Position numbers and translations under genes: made by a program. DNA of 64,000 nucleotides from Microlunatus antarcticus. GTDB taxonomy: Bacteria; Actinomycetota; Actinomycetes; Propionibacteriales; Propionibacteriaceae. The notes under the pieces are model-generated. The model was not told where the DNA came from and did no database searches. It saw only the letters and a program-made list of their open reading frames with translations. Where the stretch lies: contig NZ_JACHZG010000001.1 in assembly GCF_014193425.1 (NCBI RefSeq), positions 372,001 through 436,000 on the forward strand, in the 5' to 3' direction. Positions 1-7,296 of the stretch are shown in pieces. Each line of letters starts with the position of its first letter. Position 1 is the first letter of the stretch.

Positions 1-502
1 TGAGTGCATCTAGGCCTTCTGGATGACTGAAGACGCCAAGCATCCGTAGCCGATCTCCGACTGCGCTCTTTGCAATGGTTCGAGGAGAACTCTTGTCCAG
101 TATGAAGTTAACTTGCTGCTCGGCCAACGTCACGCCGTTCACAAGAGCGATCTCCCACGGCTTGTACGCCAGGACCTCGGCGCCGGCCGCTGAGCTCGAT
201 ATTGTCAGAAGGACGGGCTGGCGACTTTGGCTCAACTCAATGCTAATTGCGCCAAGCCCGTAAGAGGTAAGCCACTCCCCAAGCCCACGAACGATAAAGT
301 TCTCGTCGTGTGGTTCGCCGTCGGGGTCAGCGTTCGACTGGATGTATCCATCGAGATCAATGAAAGCGGCAAACTGCCAACTTGAGGTGTTCAACTCCGC
401 TTGATGATCGGCTAACAAAGTCCCATTTGCGGATACAAGTCGCCAGTGCCACCGGCTCAAAGAGGAGAAGGACGTTACCTCAAGTCGAGCAAAATTTGCC
501 AC
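1..502 (-). CDS. CHAT-domain protein, N-terminal part, cut by window edge
   Basis: An open frame runs from a GTG at 502 on the minus strand off the left edge (167 codons seen). AAGGA lies 6 bases before the GTG and an in-frame TAA lies further upstream, so the start is well placed. The visible part matches the start of actinobacterial CHAT (caspase-like HetF/TPR-associated) proteins as I recall them: an RWHWRLV stretch near residue 17, ADHQAEL near 31, a YKPWEIAL strand near 113, and RLRMLGVFSHPEG at 151-163, where the caspase-like fold starts. The catalytic His/Cys would lie outside the window. CHAT proteins are protease-like or signalling proteins, some in defence systems; this one's role cannot be told. 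The region is clearly AT-richer than the neighbouring genes, which suggests transfer. Confidence 0.75.
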   Translation of the reverse strand, partial: MANFARLEVTSFSSLSRWHWRLVSANGTLLADHQAELNTSSWQFAAFIDLDGYIQSNADPDGEPHDENFIVRGLGEWLTSYGLGAISIELSQSRQPVLLTISSSAAGAEVLAYKPWEIALVNGVTLAEQQVNFILDKSSPRTIAKSAVGDRLRMLGVFSHPEGLDAL

Positions 503-680
503 GTGGAATCCTTCAACGCCCAGTTATCGACCACGGCAGAACTTCGCGTTTAGCGAGCGTGCGCATTGCGCGGTGCGCGGTCGCGTCGGCCCTCGGTGGT
601 CCGTTGGATGGATCTTCCTCGGCGTGCGGCAGCGGCTTTTGGTCCCCCACTTGTTGCCGCGCTTTGCATTCAGACGGGGG

Positions 681-1388
681 TTACTGGCTTGTCGGCACGC
701 GTCCGGAGTCACGACTCGGCTCGTCGGCCGGGGTGACGAAGCGGTAGCCCACGTTGCGCACGGTGCCGATGACCGACTCGTACTCGGGGCCGAGCTTGGC
801 GCGGAGGCGACGCACGTGGACGTCGACCGTCCGGGTGCCCCCGTAGTAGTCGTAGCCCCACACGTCGCTCAGCAGCTGCTGACGGCTGAAGACCCGGCCG
901 GGGTGCTGCGCGAGGTACTTCAGCAGCTCGAACTCGGTGTAGGTGAGGTCGAGCTGGACGCCGTTGAGCTTCGCGCTGTAGCCGGCCTCGTCGATGATGA
1001 TGTTGCCGGTCTGGATGAGCGGGTCGACCCCGGAGTGGGAGACCGGCGTCATCGCGAGCCGCAGCCGGACGTCGACCTCGGCGGGTCCGGCGGTGGCGAG
1101 CAGGAGGTCGTCGAAGCCCCAGTCCGAGCTCAGCGCGGCGAGGCCGCCCTCGCTGGCGATGACCAGCAGGGGTGCTTCCTTGCCGGTGGTCTCGATGAGG
1201 CGGCAGAGCGAGCGGGCCCCGACCAGGTCGCGGCGGGCGTCGAGCAGGATGACGTCGGCGGCCGGTGCGTCGAGGAGCGCCGTGGCCTCGGCCTGGGCGA
1301 CCTTGACCTGGTGCGGGAGGAGCTCGAGCGCTGGAAGGATCTCGGCGGACGCGTGCATGTCGTTCGTCAGGAGCAGCAGGGTGGCCAT
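681..1388 (-). CDS. glnR: GlnR-type orphan response regulator
   Basis: An OmpR/PhoB-family regulator of 235 aa closely resembling actinobacterial GlnR, the global regulator of nitrogen assimilation. The N-terminal receiver-like domain (1-120) begins [10 protein letters not shown] and keeps only one acidic residue at the phosphorylation position (ADVILLD, D50). GlnR proteins act without a cognate kinase, and none is adjacent here. The C-terminal winged helix (about 146-225) contains [40 protein letters not shown] and [16 protein letters not shown] lies 8 bases before the ATG. A match to the GlnR box lies downstream at 1793-1819. The MoaD-like gene is divergent. Confidence 0.9.
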   Translation of the reverse strand: MATLLLLTNDMHASAEILPALELLPHQVKVAQAEATALLDAPAADVILLDARRDLVGARSLCRLIETTGKEAPLLVIASEGGLAALSSDWGFDDLLLATAGPAEVDVRLRLAMTPVSHSGVDPLIQTGNIIIDEAGYSAKLNGVQLDLTYTEFELLKYLAQHPGRVFSRQQLLSDVWGYDYYGGTRTVDVHVRRLRAKLGPEYESVIGTVRNVGYRFVTPADEPSRDSGRVPTSQ

Positions 1389-1489
1389 CGAAGGTCTCCT
1401 CAGCGGGATGGTCGAGCTCGGTCAGCAGACGCCGGACCGCACCCGGGCCGCCGCTTCGCTGCCCTGGTGCATGGCGGGACAATATCCCA

Positions 1490-1744
1490 GTGACGCTGGT
1501 GACCCTGAACTACTGGGCGGGCGCCCGGGCCGCCGCCGGCCGGGCCTCGGAGGCCGTCGAGGCCGCGACGGTGGGGCAGGCGGTGGACCTCGTCCTCACC
1601 GGGCACGACGACGACCGCTTCACGCGTGTGATCAGGGCTTCGAGCCTGCTGGTCGACGGGATCGCGGCCTCCACGGACTCCCTGGGGCGGGCTCTCGACG
1701 GACCGACCACGGTCGAGGTGCTGCCCCCGTTCGCGGGCGGCTAG
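1490..1744 (+). CDS. MoaD/ThiS-family small sulfur-carrier protein
   Basis: An 84-aa beta-grasp protein with the C-terminal Gly-Gly (PPFAGG) that is adenylated and thiocarboxylated in MoaD/ThiS carriers. It begins MTLVTLNYWAGARAAAGR, typical of molybdopterin synthase small subunits. The GTG has no Shine-Dalgarno sequence; CAATAT ends 4 bases before it, so a leaderless transcript is possible. In actinobacteria this gene commonly sits beside sseA and DUF1416 genes, as here. It is likely a sulfur donor for molybdopterin or a related thiolation, with the downstream sulfurtransferase as a plausible partner (inference). Confidence 0.8.
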   Translation: MTLVTLNYWAGARAAAGRASEAVEAATVGQAVDLVLTGHDDDRFTRVIRASSLLVDGIAASTDSLGRALDGPTTVEVLPPFAGG

Positions 1745-1762
1745 ACCGCCGAGGATGTGGCG

Positions 1763-1784
1763 GAGACGTGAACGGCGTGTGAAC
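1763..1784 (-). promoter_or_regulatory. GTGAAC direct repeats, 11-bp period (PHO-box-like)
   Basis: GTGAAC occurs at 1768 and 1779. Read on the minus strand this is two consecutive 11-bp units starting GTTCAC, the architecture of actinobacterial PHO boxes bound by PhoP/RegX3. The units are imperfect. The site lies just upstream of the GlnR-box match and about 115 bases before the leader peptide. Confidence 0.4.
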
Positions 1785-1792
1785 AACCTCAC

Positions 1793-1819
1793 GTGACGAA
1801 ACGGAAACGCATCCGTGAC
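1793..1819 (+). promoter_or_regulatory. GlnR-box match
   Basis: GTGAC-N6-GAAAC-N6-GTGAC, starting at 1793, 1804 and 1815. This agrees base for base with the known a-b-a arrangement of Streptomyces GlnR boxes (GTnAC-N6-GAAAC-N6). It lies 80 bases upstream of the leader-peptide start, so it may control the sulfur genes. A glnR gene lies 400 bases away. Confidence 0.6.
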
Positions 1820-1886
1820 GTCTCAGGATGTGGGCAACGATCTCGGGATCTGGTACGCCCGCTGGGGGGTTCGCGCGTGACCGTCG

Positions 1887-1892
1887 TAACGT
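1887..1892 (+). promoter_or_regulatory. -10 box of leader peptide
   Basis: TAACGT followed by 7 bases and then the ATG of the leader peptide at 1900. The spacing fits a leaderless transcript starting at or next to the A of the ATG. Confidence 0.5.
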
Positions 1893-1899
1893 TGCCGTC

Positions 1900-1983
1900 A
1901 TGACGACCGAGTGGGCACTCCCGCTGGTCCGCCGCCGTGCGGTGGACCACGGTCGAATGCGCTCGTCGCTCTGTCGGCCCTGA
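1900..1983 (+). CDS. Putative leader peptide upstream of sulfurtransferase
   Basis: A 27-aa ORF beginning MTTEWALPLVRRRAVD and ending MRSSLCRP, 157 bases before sseA. It fits the short 'putative leader peptide' family found before sulfur-assimilation genes in actinobacteria: basic RRR centre, a VDHGRM segment and a terminal SLCR-P with a single Cys. No Shine-Dalgarno sequence; TAACGT is placed for leaderless transcription. In related bacteria such upstream ORFs couple translation to cysteine supply; here only one Cys codon near the end could serve as a sensor. The 157-bp spacer before sseA leaves room for an attenuator-like structure, which I did not resolve. Confidence 0.6.
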   Translation: MTTEWALPLVRRRAVDHGRMRSSLCRP

Positions 1984-2140
1984 CCCTGGGTGCCTGACCG
2001 GCTCCGCCGCCACGCCTGGTGCGTGCCATGGAGCCCCGCGCCTCGCGCGCGCCGAACATCCGTACGCACCGCCCGCGGCCTCGCGCCCCGGAGGTCGAGC
2101 GTCCGGTCCGTCCCACCGCCACTGCACAGGAGATTCGCAC

Positions 2141-2989
2141 ATGAGCACGTCTGAGGTTCTCGTCGACGCCGACTGGGTCGCCGAGCACGCGTCCGACAGC
2201 AACGTCGTCCTCGTCGAGGTCGACGAGGACACGACCGCCTACGACGGCGGCCACATCGAGGGCGCCGTCAAGATCGACTGGAAGACCGACCTCCAGGACC
2301 CGGTCCGGCGTGACTTCGTCAACCGTGAGCAGTTCTCCGCGCTGCTGTCCGAGCGCGGCATCGGCAACGACGACACCGTGGTGCTCTACGGCGGCAACAA
2401 CAACTGGTTCGCGGCGTACGCGTACTGGTACTTCAAGCTGTACGGCCACAGCGACGTCCGCCTGCTCGACGGCGGTCGCAAGAAGTGGGAGCTCGACGCC
2501 CGCCCGCTGTCGTCGGAGACCGTCACCCGCCCGGCCGCCTCGTACCAGGCGGGCGAGCCCGACCTGAGCATCCGCGCGTTCCGCGACGAGGTCGTGGGTG
2601 CGATCGGCACCGACGCGCTCGTCGACGTCCGCAGCCCCGACGAGTTCGCCGGCCGGCTGCTCGCGCCGGCTCACCTCCCGCAGGAGGCGGCCCAGCGCGG
2701 CGGTCACATCCCGACCGCGGTGAACGTCCCGTGGAGCAAGGCGGCCAACGACGACGGCACGTTCAAGTCGGCGGAGGACCTGAAGGCGCTCTACAGCGGG
2801 GCCGGCCTCGACTTCGGGACCGACATCATCGCCTACTGCCGCATCGGTGAGCGCAGCGCGCACACCTGGTTCGTGCTGCACGAGATCCTCGGCCAGAGCA
2901 ACGTCAAGAACTACGACGGCTCGTGGACCGAGTACGGCTCCCTCGTGGGCGTCCCGGTCGCCGTCGGCGACGAGCCCGGCCAGGCCTGA
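2141..2989 (+). CDS. sseA: Thiosulfate sulfurtransferase (rhodanese)
   Basis: A 282-aa two-domain rhodanese. The C-terminal domain (about 150-275) holds the active-site loop CRIGERS with nucleophilic Cys at 233; the N-terminal domain (1-125) has the matching YGGNNNW loop without Cys, as usual. It transfers sulfane sulfur from thiosulfate or 3-mercaptopyruvate to an acceptor. ATG at 2141 follows GGAGATTC; the reading frame is open upstream, but this start gives the family's normal N terminus and length. DUF1416 follows 44 bases downstream, the usual partner, and the leader peptide precedes it. Confidence 0.9.
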   Translation: MSTSEVLVDADWVAEHASDSNVVLVEVDEDTTAYDGGHIEGAVKIDWKTDLQDPVRRDFVNREQFSALLSERGIGNDDTVVLYGGNNNWFAAYAYWYFKLYGHSDVRLLDGGRKKWELDARPLSSETVTRPAASYQAGEPDLSIRAFRDEVVGAIGTDALVDVRSPDEFAGRLLAPAHLPQEAAQRGGHIPTAVNVPWSKAANDDGTFKSAEDLKALYSGAGLDFGTDIIAYCRIGERSAHTWFVLHEILGQSNVKNYDGSWTEYGSLVGVPVAVGDEPGQA

Positions 2990-3033
2990 CCACCCCTCCT
3001 GCTCCACCCCTTCTCACGATCGAGGCAATCACC

Positions 3034-3336
3034 ATGTGCGGAGCCACCAAGGGCGGCCTGAGCATCGCCGGCGTCGACACCTCCAAGGAGGCGGTCATCC
3101 AGGGCCGCGTCCTGCGGGGCGGCGAGGCCGTCGCCGGCGCGTACGTGCGCCTGCTGGACCCGTCCGGCGAGTTCACGGCCGAGGTCCCGACCTCGGCGAC
3201 CGGGCACTTCCGGTTCTTCGCCCACGACGGTCGCTGGACCCTGCGCACCCTTGCGCCGGGCGCCAAGACCGACCGTACGGTCGTCGCGACCGTCGGGAGC
3301 GTGGCCGAGGTCGACGTGGAGCTCGACGCCGCCTGA
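3034..3336 (+). CDS. DUF1416 protein
   Basis: A 100-aa protein starting MCGATKGGLSIAGVD, the signature opening of DUF1416, which is nearly always encoded next to SseA in actinobacteria. It appears to be a single beta-sandwich domain (GRVLRGGEAVAGAYVRLLD, GHFRFFAHDGRWTLR) like carboxypeptidase-regulatory folds. The Cys at residue 2 may be functional. Function is unknown; genomic association suggests a helper of the sulfurtransferase. It probably shares a transcript with sseA and ends at the hairpin at 3355-3410. Confidence 0.85.
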   Translation: MCGATKGGLSIAGVDTSKEAVIQGRVLRGGEAVAGAYVRLLDPSGEFTAEVPTSATGHFRFFAHDGRWTLRTLAPGAKTDRTVVATVGSVAEVDVELDAA

Positions 3337-3354
3337 CCCCCTGCTCTTCCACGC

Positions 3355-3410
3355 AAGTGGTCACTCCGAGCCCTTCCCTGGCGACAGGAAGCGGCCCGGG
3401 GTGACCACTT
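3355..3410. terminator. Bidirectional hairpin between DUF1416 and dtd
   Basis: AAGTGGTCAC (3355-3364) pairs with GTGACCACTT (3401-3410). A smaller CCTG/CAGG stem lies inside. It sits between convergent genes and probably ends both transcripts. Confidence 0.6.
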
Positions 3411-3433
3411 TCTCGTCTCCGGGGTCGTTGCCC

Positions 3434-3865
3434 TCAGGTCTGCGAGTCGAGGAGGAGGGTCATCGGGCCGTCGTTGACCAGGGCGACCTGCATCATCGCG
3501 CCGAAGACGCCCGTCTCGACGTGCGCTCCGCGGGCCCGCAGGGCGGCGACGAAGGCCTCGACCAGGGGTTCGCTCACCGGTCGGGGAGCGGCCGCGTTCC
3601 ACGAGGGACGTCGGCCCTTGCGGGTGTCGGCGTAGAGGGTGAACTGACTGACCACCAGCAGGGGAGCGGACTCCTGCTCCGCGGAACGTTCGCCCTCCAG
3701 CACGCGCAGCGTCCACACCTTCTCCGCCAGCCGGGTGGCGTCGGCCTCGGTGTCGTCGTGCGTCACGCCGACGAGCACGACCAGACCGGGGCCGGGCAAC
3801 GACCCGACGACCTCGCCGTCCACCGTCACGCTCGCGCTCGACGCCCGCTGCACCACCACCCGCAC
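3434..3865 (-). CDS. dtd: D-aminoacyl-tRNA deacylase
   Basis: A 143-aa DTD-family protein that removes D-amino acids (and Gly from tRNA-Ala) from mischarged tRNA. Both family motifs are present: SQFTLYAD at 73-80 and the NxGPxT element as NDGPMT at 131-136, whose Gly-Pro reads chirality. It begins [21 protein letters not shown]. The GTG start is leaderless: TAGGGT lies exactly 7 bases upstream. It converges with DUF1416 and is divergent from the DsrE gene. Confidence 0.92.
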   Translation of the reverse strand: MRVVVQRASSASVTVDGEVVGSLPGPGLVVLVGVTHDDTEADATRLAEKVWTLRVLEGERSAEQESAPLLVVSQFTLYADTRKGRRPSWNAAAPRPVSEPLVEAFVAALRARGAHVETGVFGAMMQVALVNDGPMTLLLDSQT

Positions 3866-3872
3866 GTCGGGG

Positions 3873-3878
3873 ACCCTA
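3873..3878 (-). promoter_or_regulatory. -10 box of dtd, leaderless
   Basis: TAGGGT on the minus strand, 7 bases before the dtd GTG (3865). Confidence 0.55.
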
Positions 3879-3900
3879 GCCTCGCGCCGACAATGACCGC

Positions 3901-4275
3901 ATGCCCGCCTCGCCGCGTCCCCTGATGGTCTCGATCACTTGCGGGGCCGAGGCCCCGGAACGGGCCAACCAGGCCTGGACGGTCGCCGCGACCGCGCTGG
4001 CCGCCGGCGCCGAGGTCGGGGTGTTCCTCACCGGCGAGGCCGTCTGGTTCGCGGTCGGCGACGACCGGCGGCCCGACCTCGGGCTCGAGCACGCGACCCC
4101 CGTGGACGACCTCGCCGCACCTCTGGTCGAGCTGGGCGCCGTCGCGGTGTGCACGCAGTGCGCCGCCCGGCGCGGGCTCACGGAGGCGGACCTGCTCGAC
4201 GGGTGCACGATCGCCGGGTCGGCGTCGTTCGTCGAGCGGGTGCTCGCGCCCGACGTCCAGGCGCTCGTCTACTAG
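3901..4275 (+). CDS. DsrE-family protein
   Basis: A 124-aa protein with the alpha/beta DsrE/peroxiredoxin-like fold: an opening [21 protein letters not shown], then [17 protein letters not shown] and [14 protein letters not shown]. Two cysteines of the CTQC element (near 86-89) could take part in sulfur relay, though the family also contains regulators. Its position near sseA and the MoaD-like gene fits sulfur metabolism, but it is transcribed away from them. No strong Shine-Dalgarno sequence is seen at the ATG. Confidence 0.75.
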   Translation: MPASPRPLMVSITCGAEAPERANQAWTVAATALAAGAEVGVFLTGEAVWFAVGDDRRPDLGLEHATPVDDLAAPLVELGAVAVCTQCAARRGLTEADLLDGCTIAGSASFVERVLAPDVQALVY

Positions 4276-4296
4276 AGCTCGCCTGGCCGAGCCCGG

Positions 4297-5313
4297 CTAC
4301 GCGAGCCCGAGGGCCTCGGCGACCTCCGCCGCGGTCACCGCCCCGGGCTGCTGACCCCGGGCGGCGGCCTGCCGAACGAGCGAGGCGAGCCGCGCGTTGT
4401 ACGGCGCCTCCTGCCCGATCCCGTGCGCGATCCTCGCGATCTCCCCGTTGAGGTAGTCGGTCTCGACGTTGCCGGTCCCGCGCTGCAGCGACTGCCAGGT
4501 GGAGCCGCCCACGTCGTCGGGCACGCCGGGCACGTGGTGCATCGAGAAGCCGGCCGAGCGGGCCGCGGCCTCCTCGGCGTCCGGCGTCACCTCGATGCCG
4601 GCGGCGGCGAGCACCGTACGGGCCTCGCCCTCCAAGGCCGTCGCGAGGTCCTTCGAGCCACCGCCCGCGCCGAGCAACGCCTGGAGGCCGTTGGCCAGGT
4701 TGGAGATCAGCTTGCGGTACTTCCACGGCATGACGTCGTCGGGCCGCGGGGCGTCCAACGTCGCGGCGACCAGGTCGGCGCTGACGCCGGCCAGGAGGTC
4801 GTGCTCGCGCCCGGCGGGGACGGAGCCGAGGTGCAGCATCCCCGACGTCGGACCTCCCCGGATGATCACCTCGCCGGGGGTGAGGTGCACCGACGGCATC
4901 CAGACGCAGACCCCGACCACCCGGGAGAAGTAGCGCAGCGCCATCGGCTCCGCGGCCACGCCGTTGAGCGCGGTCAGCACCGGCAGCAGCGCCCCGGCCG
5001 GGCCGACCACCCGTCCGTCCGCGTGCACGTCGACGTCGGCCCAGGTGCGCAGCGCGGCGTCGACCTGCTGGGTCTTGGTCGCGAAGACGAGCACGTCGTC
5101 GGGCGTCAGCTCCAGCTCGTCGGGACCGCCGACGACCGGCACGTCCAGGCGGACGTCCTCGTCCGGGGTCCGCAGCCGCAGGCCGTCGCGGCGCAGGACC
5201 TCGAGGTGCTCGCCGCGGGCCACGAGCACGACCGGGCGCCCGGCCTGGTGCAGCCGACCCCCGACCGCGCCCCCGATGGCTCCGGCTCCGACGATGACGT
5301 AGCGGTTCGGCAC
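4297..5313 (-). CDS. Ketopantoate reductase family (PanE/ApbA-like) oxidoreductase
   Basis: A 338-aa NADP-dependent reductase. The N terminus has the dinucleotide motif VGAGAIGGAVGGR (8-20), and the catalytic region has WKYRKLISNLANGL with the family Lys near 198 and Asn near 205. PanE reduces 2-dehydropantoate to pantoate for coenzyme A, but many actinobacteria carry several paralogues acting on other 2-keto acids, so the substrate is uncertain. No other pantothenate gene is nearby. The protein ends in an alanine-rich helix. It converges with the DsrE gene and is divergent from nitrobindin. Confidence 0.8.
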   Translation of the reverse strand: MPNRYVIVGAGAIGGAVGGRLHQAGRPVVLVARGEHLEVLRRDGLRLRTPDEDVRLDVPVVGGPDELELTPDDVLVFATKTQQVDAALRTWADVDVHADGRVVGPAGALLPVLTALNGVAAEPMALRYFSRVVGVCVWMPSVHLTPGEVIIRGGPTSGMLHLGSVPAGREHDLLAGVSADLVAATLDAPRPDDVMPWKYRKLISNLANGLQALLGAGGGSKDLATALEGEARTVLAAAGIEVTPDAEEAAARSAGFSMHHVPGVPDDVGGSTWQSLQRGTGNVETDYLNGEIARIAHGIGQEAPYNARLASLVRQAAARGQQPGAVTAAEVAEALGLA

Positions 5314-5338
5314 GGGACCACGCTATGCGGCCGGCTAC

Positions 5339-5344
5339 TAGGGT
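5339..5344 (+). promoter_or_regulatory. -10 box of nitrobindin, leaderless
   Basis: TAGGGT, 7 bases before the GTG at 5352. Confidence 0.55.
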
Positions 5345-5351
5345 TGCTCCC

Positions 5352-5846
5352 GTGCCATTCGAGCTCCCGACCGACCTGAACCCTGCCGTCAACCGCCTGG
5401 CCTGGCTGGTCGGACGGTGGGAGGGCACCGGCAAGGGGGTCTACCCCGGCACCGAGGAGTTCGACTTCGGCCAGCAGATCGACTTCGCGTCCAACGGGGG
5501 CGACTTCCTGCACTACCTCTCCCAGACCTTCGAGGTCGACGCCGAGGGCAAGGCGGTCCGCCCGCTCTCAATGGAGACCGGCTTCTGGCGCCCGCAGGCC
5601 GACGACGGGCTCGAGGTCGTCATGTGCCACCCCAGCGGCTACGCCGAGGTCTGGTACGGCAGCATCACCGGCGCCAAGATCGAGCTGACCACCGACGCCG
5701 TGGTCCGGACCGCGAGCGCCGACGAGTACACGGCCGGGCAGCGGCTGTACGGCCTGGTCGAGGGCGACCTGCTGTGGACGTTCGACAAGGCCGCCGGCGG
5801 CCACCCGCTGCAGAACCACCTCTGGGCGCGGTTGCGTCGCGTCTGA
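5352..5846 (+). CDS. Nitrobindin-family (FABP-like) heme-binding protein
   Basis: A 164-aa ten-stranded beta-barrel of the nitrobindin family. It has the GxWxGxG motif as GRWEGTG (21-27) and ends NHLWARLRRV, where His156 is the expected heme ligand. Nitrobindins bind ferric heme and are thought to isomerise peroxynitrite or bind NO. The GTG is chosen because it gives the standard MPFELPTDLNPAV start and has TAGGGT 7 bases upstream; the frame is open a little further. Two hairpins follow before ygfZ. Confidence 0.88.
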   Translation: MPFELPTDLNPAVNRLAWLVGRWEGTGKGVYPGTEEFDFGQQIDFASNGGDFLHYLSQTFEVDAEGKAVRPLSMETGFWRPQADDGLEVVMCHPSGYAEVWYGSITGAKIELTTDAVVRTASADEYTAGQRLYGLVEGDLLWTFDKAAGGHPLQNHLWARLRRV

Positions 5847-5854
5847 GCTCCGAG

Positions 5855-5906
5855 CGCCGGGAGATCGTCTCCCGGCGGAGGGGGAAGAAACGTCTCCCCG
5901 GAGACG
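5855..5906. promoter_or_regulatory. Two adjacent perfect hairpins
   Basis: CGCCGGGAGA-TCG-TCTCCCGGCG (5855-5877) and CGTCTCC-CC-GGAGACG (5891-5906). Both have TCTCC/GGAGA arms. They fill the gap before ygfZ and may be a terminator pair or operators. Confidence 0.5.
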
Positions 5907-5917
5907 CTGACCCTCGC

Positions 5918-6907
5918 ATGAGCGACGCGCAGCGACCGACCCCCGTGGTGGCCGAGGAGGGTCCCGACGCCGGCGTGCCCTGGCACTACGGCGACCCGGT
6001 CCGCGAGCAGCGCGCCATGGAACGTGGTGACGCAAGGGTCGACCTGTCGCACCGCGGTGTCCTCCGGGTCACCGGCCCGGACCGGCTCACCTGGCTGCAC
6101 TCGCTGACGACCCAGCACCTGCTGGGCCTGGCGCCCGGCCAGGGGACGACGGTGCTGGTGCTCTCCCCGCAAGGGCACCTCGAGCACACCCTGTACGGGG
6201 TCGACGACGGCACGTCGTTCTGGGCCCACACCGAGCCCGGAGCCGCTGCGGCCGCCGCGGCCTGGCTCGACTCGATGCGCTTCATGATGCGGGTCGAGGT
6301 CGCCGACCTGACCGACTCCGTCGCCGTGGTCTGGAGCGCCGACCCGGACGTGGTCGAGCCCGACGCCCTCGCCGTACGACAGGGTGCCGACTCGCTCGGC
6401 GGGGCCGAGCTCCTCGTGCCCCGCGAACGCCTCGAGGACGTCCTGGGCGACGCCCCGCGCGCCGGGACCTGGGCGTACGAGGCGCGGCGCATCGCGGCCG
6501 GCGTCCCGCGGACCGGTCTCGACACCGACGCCCGCACGATCCCCAACGAGGCCGGCCTGATCGGCGTGGCCGTGCACCTGGACAAGGGCTGCTACCGCGG
6601 CCAGGAGACGGTGGCGCGGGTCCACACGCTCGGACGCCCACCGCGCCGCCTGGTGCTGCTGCTCCTCGACGGCAGCGCCGAGCGGCTCCCGGCGGTCGGC
6701 TCCCCGCTGACGCTCGACGGCCGTACGGTCGGCTTCGTGGGCAGCTCCGCCCGTCACCACGATCTCGGGCCCATCGCGCTGGGGCTGGTCAAGCGGAACG
6801 TCGACGTCGACGCCACCCTGCTCGCCGACGGCATCGCCGCCGGGCAGGAGGCGCTGGTCGACCCGGAGGTCGGGCTGCACGTCCGTCCCCGCCTCGGGGT
6901 GCGCTGA
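5918..6907 (+). CDS. ygfZ: Folate-binding YgfZ/GcvT-domain protein
   Basis: A 329-aa paralogue of the glycine-cleavage T protein. The diagnostic YgfZ signature KGCYRGQE is at 223-230, with the conserved Cys. YgfZ uses a folate in repair or assembly of some iron-sulfur clusters, including those of the MiaB type. The GcvT-like N-terminal domain covers roughly 20-200 (VLRVTGPDRLTWLHSLTTQ), followed by the C-terminal barrel. The ATG at 5918 is chosen over the long open extension upstream because it gives the normal N terminus and lies beyond the preceding stop. It is next to nitrobindin. Confidence 0.9.
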   Translation: MSDAQRPTPVVAEEGPDAGVPWHYGDPVREQRAMERGDARVDLSHRGVLRVTGPDRLTWLHSLTTQHLLGLAPGQGTTVLVLSPQGHLEHTLYGVDDGTSFWAHTEPGAAAAAAAWLDSMRFMMRVEVADLTDSVAVVWSADPDVVEPDALAVRQGADSLGGAELLVPRERLEDVLGDAPRAGTWAYEARRIAAGVPRTGLDTDARTIPNEAGLIGVAVHLDKGCYRGQETVARVHTLGRPPRRLVLLLLDGSAERLPAVGSPLTLDGRTVGFVGSSARHHDLGPIALGLVKRNVDVDATLLADGIAAGQEALVDPEVGLHVRPRLGVR

Positions 6908-6978
6908 TCCCGATCCGGCGCGGTTCGGGGCCGGGGCGTAACCTGACCGCAACAGCGTCGACGAAGGGAGCCCCTCCT

Positions 6979-7170
6979 ATGGGCATCGGTGACAAGATCC
7001 AAAACAAGGTCGAAGAGCTCGGTGGCAAGGCCAAGGAAGCTGCCGGCGACGCGACCGACAACGAGCGGCTGCAGGCCGAGGGTCAGTCCGACCAGGCCTC
7101 CGCCCAGACGAAGCAGGCCGGCGAGCACGTCAAGGACGCCGCTGGTGATGTCAAGGACGCCTTCAAGTAG
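6979..7170 (+). CDS. CsbD-family stress protein
   Basis: A 63-aa highly charged helical protein: MGIGDKIQNKVEELGGKAKE, then three similar amphipathic blocks (AAGDATDNERLQAEG, QASAQTKQAGEHV, KDAAGDVKDAFK). This is the CsbD pattern, small general-stress proteins of unknown mechanism. AAGGGAG lies upstream of the ATG. A strong terminator follows at 7183-7217, so the gene is probably monocistronic. Confidence 0.85.
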   Translation: MGIGDKIQNKVEELGGKAKEAAGDATDNERLQAEGQSDQASAQTKQAGEHVKDAAGDVKDAFK

Positions 7171-7182
7171 CACGTCGTCCTC

Positions 7183-7217
7183 GACTCAGCCGTCACCGTC
7201 ATGGTGGCGGCTGAGTC
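7183..7217 (+). terminator. Terminator of csbD gene
   Basis: GACTCAGCCG (7183-7192) pairs with CGGCTGAGTC (7208-7217), extended by CACC/GGTG around a five-base loop. TTTT appears downstream near 7230. Confidence 0.7.
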
Positions 7218-7296
7218 GTCTCACCACCCTTTTCTCCACCCCGTGCCCCTGTTCGGGCGGCACGTCGTCAAACCATCCACACCACGAGGACCGCCC

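Noticed and set aside
524-712. 62-codon minus-strand ORF between the CHAT gene and glnR
   Set aside because: Overlaps the end of glnR, has no ribosome-binding site, and its composition (Arg/Pro/Cys-rich) is that of a random frame.
1898-3007. 369-codon open frame opposite sseA
   Set aside because: Shadow of sseA, whose rhodanese motifs are intact.
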